Positions 8,986 through 17,804 of a stretch of 64,000 nucleotides of DNA are shown one piece after another (the first letter of the stretch is position 1; every line of letters starts with the position of its first letter). The stretch lies in NCBI RefSeq assembly GCF_014076495.1, contig NZ_CP043575.1:3038001-3102000 (forward strand), in the 5' to 3' direction. The translations under genes were made by a program, and so were the position numbers. Under the pieces are notes generated by a model. That model was not told the origin of the DNA. It was given only the letters and a program-made list of their open reading frames with translations, and did not search any database. This DNA comes from Comamonas koreensis (lineage in GTDB: Bacteria; Pseudomonadota; Gammaproteobacteria; Burkholderiales; Burkholderiaceae_C).

Positions 8986-11265
8986 TTAGATCTTGCAGGC
9001 GCCGCTGGCGCAGTCGTCTTCTGCCGCTGCGCCCTGCATGTCTTCGGCACCGTCACGGGTGTTGTGGTAGTAGAGCGTCTTCACACCAAACTTGTAGGCC
9101 TGCAGCAGGTCCTTGAGCAGTTGCTGCATCGGCACCTTGCCATCGGCAAAGCGCTGGGGATCGTAGTTGGTGTTGGCCGAGATGGACTGGTCGACGAACT
9201 TCTGCATCAGGCCCACGAGTTTGAGGTAGCCCTCGTTGTTGGGCATTTGCCAGAGCAGCTCGTACTGGCCCTTCAAGCGATCGATCTCCGGCACCACCTG
9301 GCGCAGGATGCCGTCCTTGGACTGCTTGACCGAGACAAAGCCGCGTGGAGGCTCGATGCCATTGGTCGCGTTGGCGATCTGGCTGGAGGTCTCGGACGGC
9401 ATCAGTGCCGTCAAGGTTGAGTTGCGCAGGCCGTGGGTCTTGATCTCGGCGCGCAGGGCTTCCCAGTCCAGGTGCAGGGGCTCATCGGTCAGCGCGTCGA
9501 TATCCTTCTTGTAGGTGTCGATCGGCAGGATGCCGGCTGCGTAGTTGGTCTCGGCAAAGGCGGTGCAAGGGCCGAACTCGCGCGACAGCTGCACCGAGGC
9601 CTTGAGCAGGTAGTACTGGATGGCTTCGAAGGTGCGGTGGGTCAGGCCATTGGCCGAACCGTCGGAGTAGCGCACGCCGTTCTTGGCCAGGTAGTAGGCG
9701 TAGTTGATCACGCCCACGCCCAGCGAGCGGCGCTTTTCGGTCGCAATGCGGGCAGCGGCTACCGGGTAGTCCTGGTAGTCCAGCAGTGCATCGAGCGCAC
9801 GCACGATCAGGTCGGCCAGCTCTTCGAGCTCATCGGTCGACTCGAGCGCGCCCAGGTTGAAGGCAGACAGGGTGCACAGCGCAATTTCGCCGTTTTCGTC
9901 CTTGATGTCTTCGAGCGGGCTGGTGGGCAGCAGGATTTCCATGCACAGGTTCGACTGGCGCACGGGAGCCACGGCCGGGTTGAACGGGCTGTGGGTGTTG
10001 CAGTGGTCAACGTTCTGTATGTAGATACGGCCGGTGCTGGCGCGCTCTTGCATCATCAGCGAGAACAGCTCCACTGCTGGCAGGGTGCGCTTGCGGATGG
10101 ATTCGTCAGCCTCGTACTTGACGTACAGCTCTTCGAACTTGTTCTGGTCGGCAAAGAAGGCCTCGTACAGACCAGGCACATCATGGGGCGAGAACAGGCT
10201 GATGCTCTGCCCCTTGATCAGGCGCTGGTAGAGCATGCGGTTGATCTGGATACCGTAGTCCAGATGGCGGATGCGGTTTTCCTCGACGCCGCGGTTGTTC
10301 TTGAGCACCAGCAGCGACTCGGCTTCCAGGTGCCATAGTGGGTAGAACAAGGTGGCTGCACCGCCGCGCACGCCGCCTTGCGAGCAGGACTTGACGGCCG
10401 ACTGGAACATCTTGAAGAAAGGCAGGCAGCCGGTGTGCTGTGCCTCGCCGCCCCGGATCTCGCTGCCCAGCGCACGGATACGGCCGCCGTTGATGCCGAT
10501 ACCGGCGCGCTGCGAGACGTACTTGACGATGGCGCTGGTGGTGGCATTGATGCTGTCGAGGCTGTCATCGCACTCGATCAGCACGCAGGAGCTGAACTGG
10601 CGCAGCGGGGTGCGCACGCCCGACATGATGGGCGTGGGCAGCGAAATCTTGAAGCGCGAGACGGCGTCATAGAAGCGCTTGATGTACTGCAGACGGCGGT
10701 CGGCCGGGTACTTGGCAAACAGGCTCATCGCCACCAGCACATACAGAATCTGCGGGCTCTCGTAGATGCGCTTGGTCACCCGGTTTTGCACCAGGTACTT
10801 GCCTTCGAGCTGCTTGACGGCTGCGTAGGAGAAGTCCATATCGCGCCAGTGGTCGATGAAACCATTGATCTCGTCGTACTCTTCGCGGCTGTAATCGGCC
10901 AGCAGGTGCGGGTCGTACTTCTTGAGCTCGGTGAGCTTTTGCACATGATCGTACAAATGGGGCGGCTCGAACTGGCCAAAGGCGATCTTGCGCAGGTGGA
11001 AGATGGCCAGGCGCGCTGCCACGTACTGGTAGTCGGGTGCGTCTTCGGAGATCAGGTCGGCCGCAGACTTGATGATGGTTTCATGGATCGCATCGGTGCG
11101 GATGCCGTCATAAAACTGGATATGCGACTGCAGCTCGATCTGGGAGACCGACACATTGCTCAGGCCTTTGGCCGCCCAGTCAATCACCCGGTGGATTTTG
11201 TCGAGGTCGATAGGCTCAACGCGACCGTCACGCTTGGTGACTCTCATAGTGCTTGTCTGGTTCAT
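8986..11265 (-). CDS. nrdA: Class Ia ribonucleoside-diphosphate reductase, alpha subunit
   Basis: 759 residues from the ATG at 11265, which begins at the conserved N-terminus; an upstream in-frame ATG at 11346 is rejected. It has an N-terminal ATP-cone (about 7-95) for activity control. The active-site cysteines are Cys227, Cys441 (in NLCMEI) and Cys464, each +2 from E. coli Cys225, Cys439 and Cys462. The C-terminal redox pair is Cys752/Cys757 in a CxxxxC tail. It reduces NDPs to dNDPs together with NrdB. The leader has two NrdR boxes and a long hairpin, so repression by NrdR-dATP is likely. Confidence 0.97.
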   Translation of the reverse strand: MNQTSTMRVTKRDGRVEPIDLDKIHRVIDWAAKGLSNVSVSQIELQSHIQFYDGIRTDAIHETIIKSAADLISEDAPDYQYVAARLAIFHLRKIAFGQFEPPHLYDHVQKLTELKKYDPHLLADYSREEYDEINGFIDHWRDMDFSYAAVKQLEGKYLVQNRVTKRIYESPQILYVLVAMSLFAKYPADRRLQYIKRFYDAVSRFKISLPTPIMSGVRTPLRQFSSCVLIECDDSLDSINATTSAIVKYVSQRAGIGINGGRIRALGSEIRGGEAQHTGCLPFFKMFQSAVKSCSQGGVRGGAATLFYPLWHLEAESLLVLKNNRGVEENRIRHLDYGIQINRMLYQRLIKGQSISLFSPHDVPGLYEAFFADQNKFEELYVKYEADESIRKRTLPAVELFSLMMQERASTGRIYIQNVDHCNTHSPFNPAVAPVRQSNLCMEILLPTSPLEDIKDENGEIALCTLSAFNLGALESTDELEELADLIVRALDALLDYQDYPVAAARIATEKRRSLGVGVINYAYYLAKNGVRYSDGSANGLTHRTFEAIQYYLLKASVQLSREFGPCTAFAETNYAAGILPIDTYKKDIDALTDEPLHLDWEALRAEIKTHGLRNSTLTALMPSETSSQIANATNGIEPPRGFVSVKQSKDGILRQVVPEIDRLKGQYELLWQMPNNEGYLKLVGLMQKFVDQSISANTNYDPQRFADGKVPMQQLLKDLLQAYKFGVKTLYYHNTRDGAEDMQGAAAEDDCASGACKI

Positions 11266-11328
11266 TTGCGATGTTTCTAATGGGATAAAAAACGCAGGAC
11301 CACGGGCGCAAGACGCGGCAGTCCCGCG

Positions 11329-11362
11329 CCAAAACGCGCCAGGCATGGCTGGCGCGTTTTGG
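11329..11362 (-). promoter_or_regulatory. Perfect 14-bp hairpin in the nrdA leader
   Basis: CCAAAACGCGCCAG (11329-11342) pairs perfectly with CTGGCGCGTTTTGG (11349-11362) around a 6-nt loop. It lies between the NrdR boxes and the nrdA start. A short T run sits in the distal arm, but there is no T tract after the hairpin, so it is not a standard terminator. It could be an attenuator, an mRNA-stability element or a processing site. Confidence 0.55.
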
Positions 11363-11406
11363 CTGGAGCGAGACCAGCATCAAACAACCTGTGGGGGAAG
11401 CGGTGG

Positions 11407-11422
11407 ACACTACATATGGTGT
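11407..11422 (-). promoter_or_regulatory. NrdR box 1
   Basis: ACACTACATATGGTGT is close to the palindromic NrdR consensus (acaCwAtATaTwGtgt). It lies about 140 bp upstream of nrdA. Together with box 2, exactly 32 bp away, it matches the tandem arrangement known for NrdR repressor sites, three helical turns apart. Confidence 0.8.
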
Positions 11423-11438
11423 CTATGGGCTTGAGTGT

Positions 11439-11454
11439 ACGCTACCTGTAGCGT
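11439..11454 (-). promoter_or_regulatory. NrdR box 2
   Basis: ACGCTACCTGTAGCGT has perfect 7-bp arms (ACGCTAC/GTAGCGT). It starts 32 bp from box 1, the usual phasing of paired NrdR sites. It is less close to consensus in the centre than box 1. Confidence 0.7.
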
Positions 11455-11702
11455 TCTTGGCAGCAGAAAATCAGGCTCGATTTCTGCTAGGCACTGGCGG
11501 ACTGGGCGAAGAATGCAGCAAAATCAACGCGCAGAGCGCCGGTAAATATATGTATCCGGGTGGGCACATTCCCGGTGATGAAGAGGGGCATCATCCCCCG
11601 ATGTTGATGGCGATCACCATCTGGTTGATGGCCTGGGCCATCAAGCCATAGACCAAGCTGCATAGCGGGCAATGCATCGTCTTTTTCAAGGACTGCCCAA
11701 AC
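11455..11702. other. Intergenic region between NrdR boxes and the tRNA-Pro terminator
   Basis: About 250 bp. No recognised gene. The only curiosity is a 28-codon minus-strand frame (ATG at 11674, beginning MHCPLCSLVYG) with GC-rich third positions but only a poor ribosome-binding site. It is not called as a gene. Confidence 0.4.
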
Positions 11703-11736
11703 GAAAAACCTGCTGCACTTGCGTGCAACAGGTTTC
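11703..11736 (-). terminator. Terminator of tRNA-Pro copy A
   Basis: On the minus strand a 13-bp stem with one G-U pair is capped by a GCAA (GNRA) tetraloop and followed by TTTTT. It starts 9 nt beyond the CCA end of the tRNA. The hairpin is duplicated after the second tRNA-Pro, with a compensated base change. Confidence 0.85.
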
Positions 11737-11744
11737 GATAAGGA

Positions 11745-11821
11745 TGGTCGGAGCGGTGGGATTCGAACTCACGACCCTCTGCTCCCAAAGCAGATGCGCT
11801 ACCAGGCTGCGCTACGCTCCG
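11745..11821 (-). tRNA. tRNA-Pro (anticodon UGG), copy A
   Basis: 77 nt with encoded CCA. The acceptor CGGAGCG pairs with CGCTCCG, the D-arm has AGCCTGGTAG, the anticodon loop is TTTGGGA with anticodon UGG, and the T-loop is TTCGAAT. The T-stem arms are GTGAG/CCCAC, which leave an A-C mismatch at positions 52-62. It is nearly identical to the copy at 12095-12171, from which it differs by a compensated T-stem pair. Confidence 0.97.
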
Positions 11822-11832
11822 ACTAAGCCGCT

Positions 11833-11838
11833 ATTGTA
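11833..11838 (-). promoter_or_regulatory. Probable -10 box of tRNA-Pro copy A
   Basis: TACAAT on the minus strand, 11 nt upstream of the mature tRNA 5' end. The same hexamer at nearly the same distance is found before the second tRNA-Pro and before tRNA-Gly at 51821. No good -35 was identified. Confidence 0.5.
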
Positions 11839-12051
11839 TATCGAGCCGGAGCGCCTTCCGGCGAAAAATGATTACTTTGACAACTTTTCATCTGCTGGGG
11901 CGGTTGGCGAGACAGCCGCCCTGCCCGCTGCGCAGCAAAACCGAGAGGGCCGCGCCACCCGCCGTGCATGAAGCAGCATGTGAAAGATGCTTGCCGGCGC
12001 GCCATCAGGATAAACCGCGCCATATCGCGAATTGCCAAGAATTGCCAAAAC

Positions 12052-12085
12052 AAAAAACCTGCTGCATTTGCATGCAACAGGTTTT
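12052..12085 (-). terminator. Terminator of tRNA-Pro copy B
   Basis: Same hairpin as after copy A: a 15-bp stem with a GCAA tetraloop and a T-rich tail on the minus strand. The base pair next to the loop is T-A where copy A has C-G, a compensated change. Confidence 0.85.
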
Positions 12086-12094
12086 TAAATGGAA

Positions 12095-12171
12095 TGGTCG
12101 GAGCGGCGGGATTCGAACTCGCGACCCTCTGCTCCCAAAGCAGATGCGCTACCAGGCTGCGCTACGCTCCG
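12095..12171 (-). tRNA. tRNA-Pro (anticodon UGG), copy B
   Basis: 77 nt with encoded CCA, and the same anticodon loop (TTTGGGA) as copy A. The T-stem is GCGAG/CCCGC, so the 50-64 pair is C-G instead of T-A. The A52-C62 mismatch is kept in both copies. The unit (promoter hexamer, tRNA, hairpin) is a tandem duplicate of that at 11703-11838. Confidence 0.97.
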
Positions 12172-12182
12172 ACTAAGCCGTT

Positions 12183-12188
12183 ATTGTA
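12183..12188 (-). promoter_or_regulatory. Probable -10 box of tRNA-Pro copy B
   Basis: TACAAT on the minus strand, 11 nt before the tRNA 5' end, as in copy A. Confidence 0.5.
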
Positions 12189-12252
12189 ACCAGGGTTTGG
12201 CAGCTGCATTTCGTATTTGACGATTTTTTTACAGCGGCCACCACCGATGCGG

Positions 12253-12504
12253 TTAACGTTGTTGGGTCGGTGCCGGGCCACGGCCAGGCAGGTGACGGAA
12301 AGTGATGCGGCCCTTGCTCAGATCGTAGGGCGACATCTCCAGCGACACCTTGTCACCGGCCAGAATGCGAATGTGGTGCTTGCGCATTTTGCCGCCTGTG
12401 TAAGCGATCAGCTCGTGGCCGTTGTCCAGCTTCACGCGAAAGCGCGAATCGGGCAGCACTTCGGTCACGGAGCCTTGCATCTCAATCAGTTCTTCTTTAG
12501 CCAT
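12253..12504 (-). CDS. infA: Translation initiation factor IF-1 (long-form paralogue)
   Basis: 83 residues forming an S1/OB fold. The conserved IF-1 blocks are present ([45 protein letters not shown]). The protein continues about a dozen residues past the normal end of IF-1 with a tail [13 protein letters not shown]. Beta-proteobacteria often carry two infA genes, a short one in the ribosomal-protein operon and a longer stand-alone one; this looks like the latter. It binds the 30S A site during initiation. The leader is unusually long (over 370 bp without a gene), which may allow regulation. The ATG at 12504 begins the conserved N-terminus. Confidence 0.95.
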   Translation of the reverse strand: MAKEELIEMQGSVTEVLPDSRFRVKLDNGHELIAYTGGKMRKHHIRILAGDKVSLEMSPYDLSKGRITFRHLPGRGPAPTQQR

Positions 12505-12958
12505 ATAAGTCGACGAATCCTTGTCTAGTGGTGCATGTGCGAAACCGGTTCGCCATGCTGTTCTCAGTGCCACCAACAAGCGGTGGCTCTCTCCATGGTT
12601 CGGGAGGGCCTTGCCAACTCTCGCCACCCAAGGGGCAAGGGCCTTCAAGGCAACCAAGTGGAAATCTGCCAGCCCGACAACGGGGCGCAACAGCCAGCAT
12701 CCCACACAATATTGACGGCGCAGCTGCCAGGGCAGCCAACGCCTCCAAGCTATAAAAGCTTGCAAAGCTCTCTATTGTACTATGTTGCTGCCAATTCCGC
12801 TGTGGCTTGTCTCGTATAAACGCCGCCGGTGATCCGCAGGCCCGCATGGCTGTGCTGGCAGCAGCAGCGCCGGCGCATCGGCTAGCATGGCGCATGCATG
12901 CGCGGCTGGCTCCAGGCCGTGCAACCCGATGGCTCCCTCCCCTTCACCAACGAACACC
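12505..12958. other. Intergenic region between infA and the EVE gene (divergent)
   Basis: About 450 bp. Overlapping open frames exist on both strands but none shows a recognisable protein. An AT-richer part around 12770-12790 could hold the infA promoter. No RNA motif was recognised. Confidence 0.5.
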
Positions 12959-13441
12959 ATGAATGCTGCATCCCCCCGCTACTGGCTGATGAAAAACGAG
13001 CCGGACGACTATGCGATCGACCATGCGCTCAGCGCCCCCGATGCCACCATTGCCTGGGATGGGGTGCGCAATTACCAGGCGCGCAACTTCATGCGCGATG
13101 ACATGCAGGTGGGTGACGGTGTGCTGTACTGGCATTCGAGCTGCGCCGAGCCTGGTATTTACGGCATTGCCCGCATTGCAGGCCAGCTGCGGCCCGATAC
13201 CAGCCAGTTTGACCCGCAGTCCAAATACTATGACCCCAAGTCCAAGCCGGAGGCCCCGCGCTGGTTGATGCTCGATGTGCAGGCGCTGCGCAAGATCAGG
13301 CCGATAACGGTAGCTGCACTGCGCCAGTACCCAGAGCTGCAAGAGATGCGCGTGCTGCAAAAAGGCAATCGCCTGTCGATCACGCCGGTGGACGAGGCGC
13401 ATTGGCGCTTTATCATGGACCTGGTCAAGGCCCAGGGCTAA
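12959..13441 (+). CDS. EVE-domain protein
   Basis: 160 residues made almost entirely of an EVE (PUA-like) domain. It opens with RYWLMKNEPDDYAI and has the typical blocks WDGVRNYQARNFMRDDMQVGD and YWHSSCAEPGIYGIARI. EVE domains bind modified bases in DNA or RNA (human THYN1 is a homologue), so a role in recognising a modified nucleotide is likely but the ligand is unknown. The start at 12959 coincides with the conserved N-terminus; an upstream ATG at 12887 would add 24 unrelated residues. It lies divergent from infA. Cytoplasmic. Confidence 0.92.
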   Translation: MNAASPRYWLMKNEPDDYAIDHALSAPDATIAWDGVRNYQARNFMRDDMQVGDGVLYWHSSCAEPGIYGIARIAGQLRPDTSQFDPQSKYYDPKSKPEAPRWLMLDVQALRKIRPITVAALRQYPELQEMRVLQKGNRLSITPVDEAHWRFIMDLVKAQG

Positions 13442-13506
13442 TGCGCGCGAGGAGCGCTGCCAGCCCCCGTTGGCGGCAAGCGCTGCTGCATAATACAAAA
13501 CCCGTG

Positions 13507-13543
13507 AGCTGCCCATGCAATAAGCACCGGCAGCTATTTTTTT
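13507..13543 (+). terminator. Terminator after the EVE gene
   Basis: Arms AGCTGCC (13507-13513) and GGCAGCT (13529-13535) are followed by ATTTTTTT. The arm sequence resembles the hairpin after folD at 35205-35246, so both may belong to one dispersed stem-loop family. Confidence 0.7.
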
Positions 13544-13571
13544 GATCCTACCTTTGCGCCCAGGAATCCCC

Positions 13572-13886
13572 ATGGCTTTTGCTGACAACCTCCAGTCCCT
13601 GCCCTCCATCGACCATATCGCCGAGCTGCAACTGATCGCTGCCGATGGCCAGGTGGCGGCCACCATTCCCAATGCACCGGGCAAAGCCGGTTCGGTCAAG
13701 GTCTACAACGCGCTGGCGGCCAAGCATGGCGACATCAATGTGGCAGCGGCCGAAGAAGGCCTCACGATCTTTGCCGAGCACACGGATGACGCCAAGGCCC
13801 GCCCCGGCGCGCATCCCAATATTGATCGCCTGATGGAGGTGATCGCCTCCGGCAAGGGCTATACCGTCAAGATCGTCTCGGCCTGA
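13572..13886 (+). CDS. DUF2322-like conserved hypothetical protein
   Basis: 104 residues, cytoplasmic by composition, with no signal peptide or membrane segment. The pattern (MAFADNLQSLPSIDHI, IPNAPGKAGSVKVYNALA, HPNIDRLMEVI) recalls the DUF2322 family of small proteobacterial proteins of unknown function. The assignment is from memory of the family and moderately sure. An alternative upstream start at 13542 is rejected because the conserved part begins at MAFAD. Its 3' end overlaps the convergent amidotransferase gene by 28 bp. No function can be given. Confidence 0.7.
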   Translation: MAFADNLQSLPSIDHIAELQLIAADGQVAATIPNAPGKAGSVKVYNALAAKHGDINVAAAEEGLTIFAEHTDDAKARPGAHPNIDRLMEVIASGKGYTVKIVSA

Positions 13887-14671
13887 GGCACCTGGGCCGC
13901 TTGCAGCGCCGGCGCAGCTGCTGGCTGGCCGGCATAGGCGGCCACAAAGCGCTGCAGCATCTGCTGGGGCACGGGCGTGTCGCTCAGCTGCGCGAGCATC
14001 GCCGCCGGGTCAAAACCTTCAGCTTGCAGCACCTGCGCGCGCAGCTCGATGCAGGCGGCAGCCACAGCCGGGCTGAACTCCGGATGGAACTGGGTGGACA
14101 CCGCATGGCGCCCATAGCGCACGACCTGGTGCGGATCATGGGCCGAGCGGGCCAGCACCCGGGCGCCGGGCGGCAGCTCCAGCACCGTCTGCATATGGGT
14201 CAGGTTGGCTTTGAAGTGCCGGCCTGAGCCAGCGAGCAAGGCCTCGTGCTCTGCGCCTGGCAGCAGCGCAATATCCAGGCACCCCATCTCGCGCCCCTGG
14301 GGGTGGTAGTCCACCCGGCCGCCCAGCGCATGGGCCATCAGCTGGTGGCCGTAGCAAATGCCAAAGAGCGGCATGTCCCGCGCCATCGCCTCCCGTATCC
14401 ATTGGGCGGTCGCCTCGCTCCAGGGCAGCAGGTCCGTCACCATGGCCCAGGAGCCGGTGATGATCGCAGCGCTGTGTGCATCATGCGGCGGCAAGGGTTC
14501 GCCCTCGAACACCCGCACCACCTGGAAGGCAGGCCCAGCGGCGAGGACGGCGGAGAACCACAGCGGCAGATCGCCGACCTGGGCACGGATGTCGTCGGGC
14601 GGTGTGCCGACCTGGATAAGCAGCAGAGTTTTTTCAGACACGGGTGAAGGCAAAAAGAAGGGCTGGCCCAT
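13859..14671 (-). CDS. Class I glutamine amidotransferase-like protein
   Basis: About 270 residues. The nucleophile elbow GICYGHQLMAHALGG and the histidine segment STQFHPEFSP form the class I GATase triad, as in GMP synthase-type amidotransferases. There is no fused synthetase domain, so it acts alone or with an unlinked partner. The start is uncertain. The ATG at 14671 lies inside a terminator-like hairpin, while a GTG at 14641 (VSEKTLLLIQVG) lies just beyond it and would fit the protein fold equally well. It is downstream of the ligase-like gene at 14736-15848. Substrate unknown; hydrolysis of gamma-glutamyl compounds is one guess. Confidence 0.85.
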   Translation of the reverse strand: MGQPFFLPSPVSEKTLLLIQVGTPPDDIRAQVGDLPLWFSAVLAAGPAFQVVRVFEGEPLPPHDAHSAAIITGSWAMVTDLLPWSEATAQWIREAMARDMPLFGICYGHQLMAHALGGRVDYHPQGREMGCLDIALLPGAEHEALLAGSGRHFKANLTHMQTVLELPPGARVLARSAHDPHQVVRYGRHAVSTQFHPEFSPAVAAACIELRAQVLQAEGFDPAAMLAQLSDTPVPQQMLQRFVAAYAGQPAAAPALQAAQVPQAETILTV

Positions 14672-14693
14672 GCACTGTAATGCAGGCCAGCCC
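14652..14693 (-). terminator. Terminator-like hairpin between the ligase-like and amidotransferase genes
   Basis: GGGCTGGCC (14660-14668) pairs with GGCCAGCCC (14685-14693), with an inner TGCA/TGCA stem. On the minus strand the T-rich tail TTCTTTTTG follows. It would end or attenuate transcription before the amidotransferase, and it overlaps that gene's first possible ATG. Confidence 0.7.
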
Positions 14694-14735
14694 CGGATGG
14701 CCTTCAACCCGGTGGATTTAATTGCCGGTTTTGCC

Positions 14736-15848
14736 TCAGTACCGGAAGCGCAAGGTCGACTGGCGCACCACCTCAGGCAGCTGCTGGGCATGGGCATAGG
14801 CTTCGCGCAGGCGGCTCGCGTCGTTGACGCCTTCGTTGACGGTCTTGCGCAACTGCTGCAAGGCCTCCTTGCTGTTCTCCGGCACATAGGACTGGATGCG
14901 CTGCAATGTCAGCAAGATATGCTCGCGCAGCCCAAAGGACTCGCTGGTTGCCGGGTCCACATAGGCGCCTTCAAGGCCAAAACGGCAGGCCTGGAAGCGG
15001 TTGTAGGTGTAGACCAGGTAGTCATCCTCGCTAGGCTCGAACGGCTCCTCGGCCAGGAACCAGGCGCCCAGCGCCTGCACATAGGCAGCAAGCGCCACGG
15101 CGCGCTCGATGGACAGCGGCGTGTCAAACACCCGCACCTCCACCGTGCCGAACTCCGGCTTGGGCCGAATATCCCAATAGAAGTCCTTCATGCTGTGGAT
15201 CACACCGGTGGCGGTCATCTTGTCGTAGTAGCGCTCAAAGTCCTCCCAGTGCAGCGCAAACGGCGCCCGGCCCGAGAGCGGAAACGCAAACACCGAGTTG
15301 AGCCGCGCCGAATCAAAGGCCGTATCCTGCCCCTGCACAAAGGGGCTGGAGGCCGACAGCGCAATAAAGTGCGGGATATAGCGCGAGAGGCGGTGCAGCA
15401 TCATCAGCGCCGCATCGGCGCCCGGGCAGCCCACATGCACATGCTGGCCAAAGATGGTGAACTGCTTGGTGAGGTAGCCGTAGAGCGCGGTGATCTCCTT
15501 GAAGCGCGGCTTGTTGTAGATGCGCTGCTGGTGCCACTGCTGGAACGGGTGCGTGCCGCCGCCGGCCAGCGCAATATTGAGTTTGTCTGCCGCCTTGACC
15601 AGCGCATCGCGCGTGACGCTCAGCTGCTGGTAGGCGTCCTGGGCGTCGGTGCAGATGCCGGTCGATATCTCGATCATGCTCGTGGTCACCTCGGGCACGA
15701 TGGAGCCGGGCACCTGCGCGTTTTTCAGCAAGGCCAGCATATCGGGCGCATAAGGTGTCAGGTCATAGTGGTTGGTGTTGACCAGCTGCAGCTCCAGCTC
15801 GACGCCGAGCGTCAAGGCCTCGGACTGGTGGAAGGCTTCAAGCGTCAT
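14736..15848 (-). CDS. Carboxylate-amine ligase, glutamate-cysteine ligase 2 family (YbdK-like)
   Basis: 370 residues. [10 protein letters not shown] at the N-terminus and the metal/ATP-site motif IFGQHVHVG are typical of the GCS2 family (YbdK, plant-type gamma-glutamylcysteine ligase relatives). Further family blocks are [12 protein letters not shown] and [11 protein letters not shown]. Such enzymes join an amine to the gamma-carboxylate of glutamate or a similar acid; YbdK has only weak gamma-glutamylcysteine synthesis activity. The start at 15848 overlaps the antiporter gene by 11 bp, implying coupled translation. Cytoplasmic. The physiological substrate is not known. Confidence 0.88.
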   Translation of the reverse strand: MTLEAFHQSEALTLGVELELQLVNTNHYDLTPYAPDMLALLKNAQVPGSIVPEVTTSMIEISTGICTDAQDAYQQLSVTRDALVKAADKLNIALAGGGTHPFQQWHQQRIYNKPRFKEITALYGYLTKQFTIFGQHVHVGCPGADAALMMLHRLSRYIPHFIALSASSPFVQGQDTAFDSARLNSVFAFPLSGRAPFALHWEDFERYYDKMTATGVIHSMKDFYWDIRPKPEFGTVEVRVFDTPLSIERAVALAAYVQALGAWFLAEEPFEPSEDDYLVYTYNRFQACRFGLEGAYVDPATSESFGLREHILLTLQRIQSYVPENSKEALQQLRKTVNEGVNDASRLREAYAHAQQLPEVVRQSTLRFRY

Positions 15849-17145
15849 GGCGTTTCTCCTTGCTGGTGAGGGCAGACAGGCCGATGCCGCGGTGCGCCTC
15901 GCCACTGCGCCACAAAGCGAGCGAGGCCAGCAGCACGCCAATCACCTCGCACAGCACAATCATCGGCAGCGCGATGGACGACACGCTCACTGCCACTTCC
16001 GGGTTGATCGCAGCCCATTGCGCCACCTGGCCGGAAGCCAGCAGCAAGGCCAGGCCCGAGCTGGGCGACTGTGCGCAGGCCACCGGCCACTGGCGCAACC
16101 AGCCAATGCCGGTGCCCGCGCCCAAGAGCAGCACGCCGCCCATCTTGCCCAGCAGCCGCGCCAGGCTGACGGCAGCGACCAGGCTGATCAGCGCCGCGCT
16201 GGGTGCAATCTGGCCGGCCATGCTGGCCACCAGCACAAACATCAGCAAATTGAGCATGGTGTTGCCGGCCATAAAGGCCGAGGGCCAGACCATGGGCTTG
16301 GGGCTCAGGTTGCGCAGCATGACACCGGCCAGCACAAAGCCCAGCGCCGCCGAGCCGCCAAGACGCTCCGCGAGCAAACTGGCAGCGACCAGCACCGCGA
16401 GCATGTAGAGCGCCGTGGAATCACTGCGCGACGATCGCCAGCGCAGCACCGGCCATAGCGCGGCGGTGGTCAGCAGCGCCCACAGCAGGGTCAAACCCAG
16501 GCTCCACAGCAAGTGGCCCATGCCAGCTGCCGTCAGCACGAGGCCCGATTGCGCATCCGTGCCCGCGACGGGCGACCAGGCCACGGTGACCACCAGGCCC
16601 AGCACCAGCGCATATATGCAGCCCAAGGTGGCCATCAGCAAGCTGCGGTCGGTCACGGCGCCACTGGAGCGCAGGTCGGCCGAGATGCGCAGCAGCACCG
16701 AGGGCGAGGCCACCATGGCCACCACCCCTACCCCTAGCGACACCGCCCAACCCATGCCCAGCAATTGCAAAGTGGCCGTGACCAGCACCAGAGCGGCCAT
16801 CGATTCGACCAGGCTTTGCAACAGCAAAAATGGCTGTCGCATCAGCCATTTCAGGGAGATTTGCGAGGCCGCAATCAGCATGCTGGTGCCCACTGCCGTG
16901 TGCAGCAGCACCTGGGTGTTGCCCTGCAGCGGCCAGGGCAGATCGCCAAAGCCCAGCCAGCCAGCGAGCAGGCCCACCACTGTATAGCCCAGCATGCGCG
17001 GAAAACCGGTGAGTCGGAAAACCGCGTGCCCGGCAAGTGCCGCAGCTGCAACCAGCACGCACCAACTCATCAAGGGGCCCACACTGTGTTCAAGCCAGCC
17101 GCCGATCTGCGGCAGCGGCATGGAAGATGCTGCTTGGGGTGGCAT
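15838..17145 (-). CDS. CPA2-type cation:proton antiporter (KefB/C-like membrane domain)
   Basis: 435 residues with about 12 hydrophobic segments. The start at 17145 follows a good GGAGG ribosome-binding site; a longer frame starting at 17286 adds a non-conserved stretch. The segments [20 protein letters not shown] and [18 protein letters not shown] look like the transport core of CPA2 exchangers. There is no C-terminal nucleotide-binding (RCK/TrkA-N) domain, so it is shorter than KefB or KefC. It overlaps the YbdK-like ligase gene by 11 bp. Ion specificity cannot be told. The neighbouring gamma-glutamyl enzyme is suggestive because Kef systems are gated by glutathione compounds. Confidence 0.85.
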   Translation of the reverse strand: MPPQAASSMPLPQIGGWLEHSVGPLMSWCVLVAAAALAGHAVFRLTGFPRMLGYTVVGLLAGWLGFGDLPWPLQGNTQVLLHTAVGTSMLIAASQISLKWLMRQPFLLLQSLVESMAALVLVTATLQLLGMGWAVSLGVGVVAMVASPSVLLRISADLRSSGAVTDRSLLMATLGCIYALVLGLVVTVAWSPVAGTDAQSGLVLTAAGMGHLLWSLGLTLLWALLTTAALWPVLRWRSSRSDSTALYMLAVLVAASLLAERLGGSAALGFVLAGVMLRNLSPKPMVWPSAFMAGNTMLNLLMFVLVASMAGQIAPSAALISLVAAVSLARLLGKMGGVLLLGAGTGIGWLRQWPVACAQSPSSGLALLLASGQVAQWAAINPEVAVSVSSIALPMIVLCEVIGVLLASLALWRSGEAHRGIGLSALTSKEKRHDA

Positions 17146-17804
17146 ATCTGCACCCTCCTCCAAAAAGTGTGTCCTGCATGCATGGCCGCAGGGCACAGAG
17201 CTGTAGATCGCCTGGCAGTGCCGCTGTCTGACGTGGCCAGCTTCAAAAGCCAGACCGTGGCAGGCACTGCGAGGCAGGGGATGCACCAGCGTGGTGCCCA
17301 GGCACCTTGTTGCACTTATGCATCAGATCGTTAACCAATCTCAACAACTTTACTGGATGATCTGCCGATTGCCACCACAGCATGCCGGCGCTGGGCACAA
17401 AAAGCCTTCAGTCCTACAATGCAGGCCGCATGAGCCGCTCTTTTTACCAGGCAGGTGTGCCGAGCACCCAGCCCTGCATTGGCGCCCAAGCGTGCTATTT
17501 GGAACGTAGCATGCGGTGGGTACAAAAGATGCCAGCATCCCATCGGTAAGCTGCACTGGCAAGCCCGGTGCCCGCACCTGCCCCAGCACCGCCAGGCAGT
17601 GCGCGCCAATATCCGACTGCGCAGTGATGCCACCCCGCCGCCCGCCCCAACCAGTTGCAGCCGTAACCGTATGATCGCGGCTCTGATGCGGCCAGCCACA
17701 AGCTCCCAGCGCCTGCCCGCTACCCACCGGTAGCGCCGCGTTCACCGCCCTTTTGCTGCCCCGGTCCGCTATCCCTGGTCGGGCACCTTGCCCGGCGGAC
17801 GAGC
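17146..17804. other. Intergenic region between antiporter and BASS transporter (divergent)
   Basis: About 660 bp, the longest non-coding stretch in the window. Several overlapping minus-strand frames are open between 17331 and 17826, but none gives a protein that I recognise in a single frame. It could be a decayed gene plus two promoters. No RNA element was recognised. Confidence 0.5.

Noticed and set aside
11588..11674. A 28-codon minus-strand frame (MHCPLCSLVYG...)
   Set aside because: Poor ribosome-binding site and no recognised homologue; kept only as a remark in the intergenic entry.
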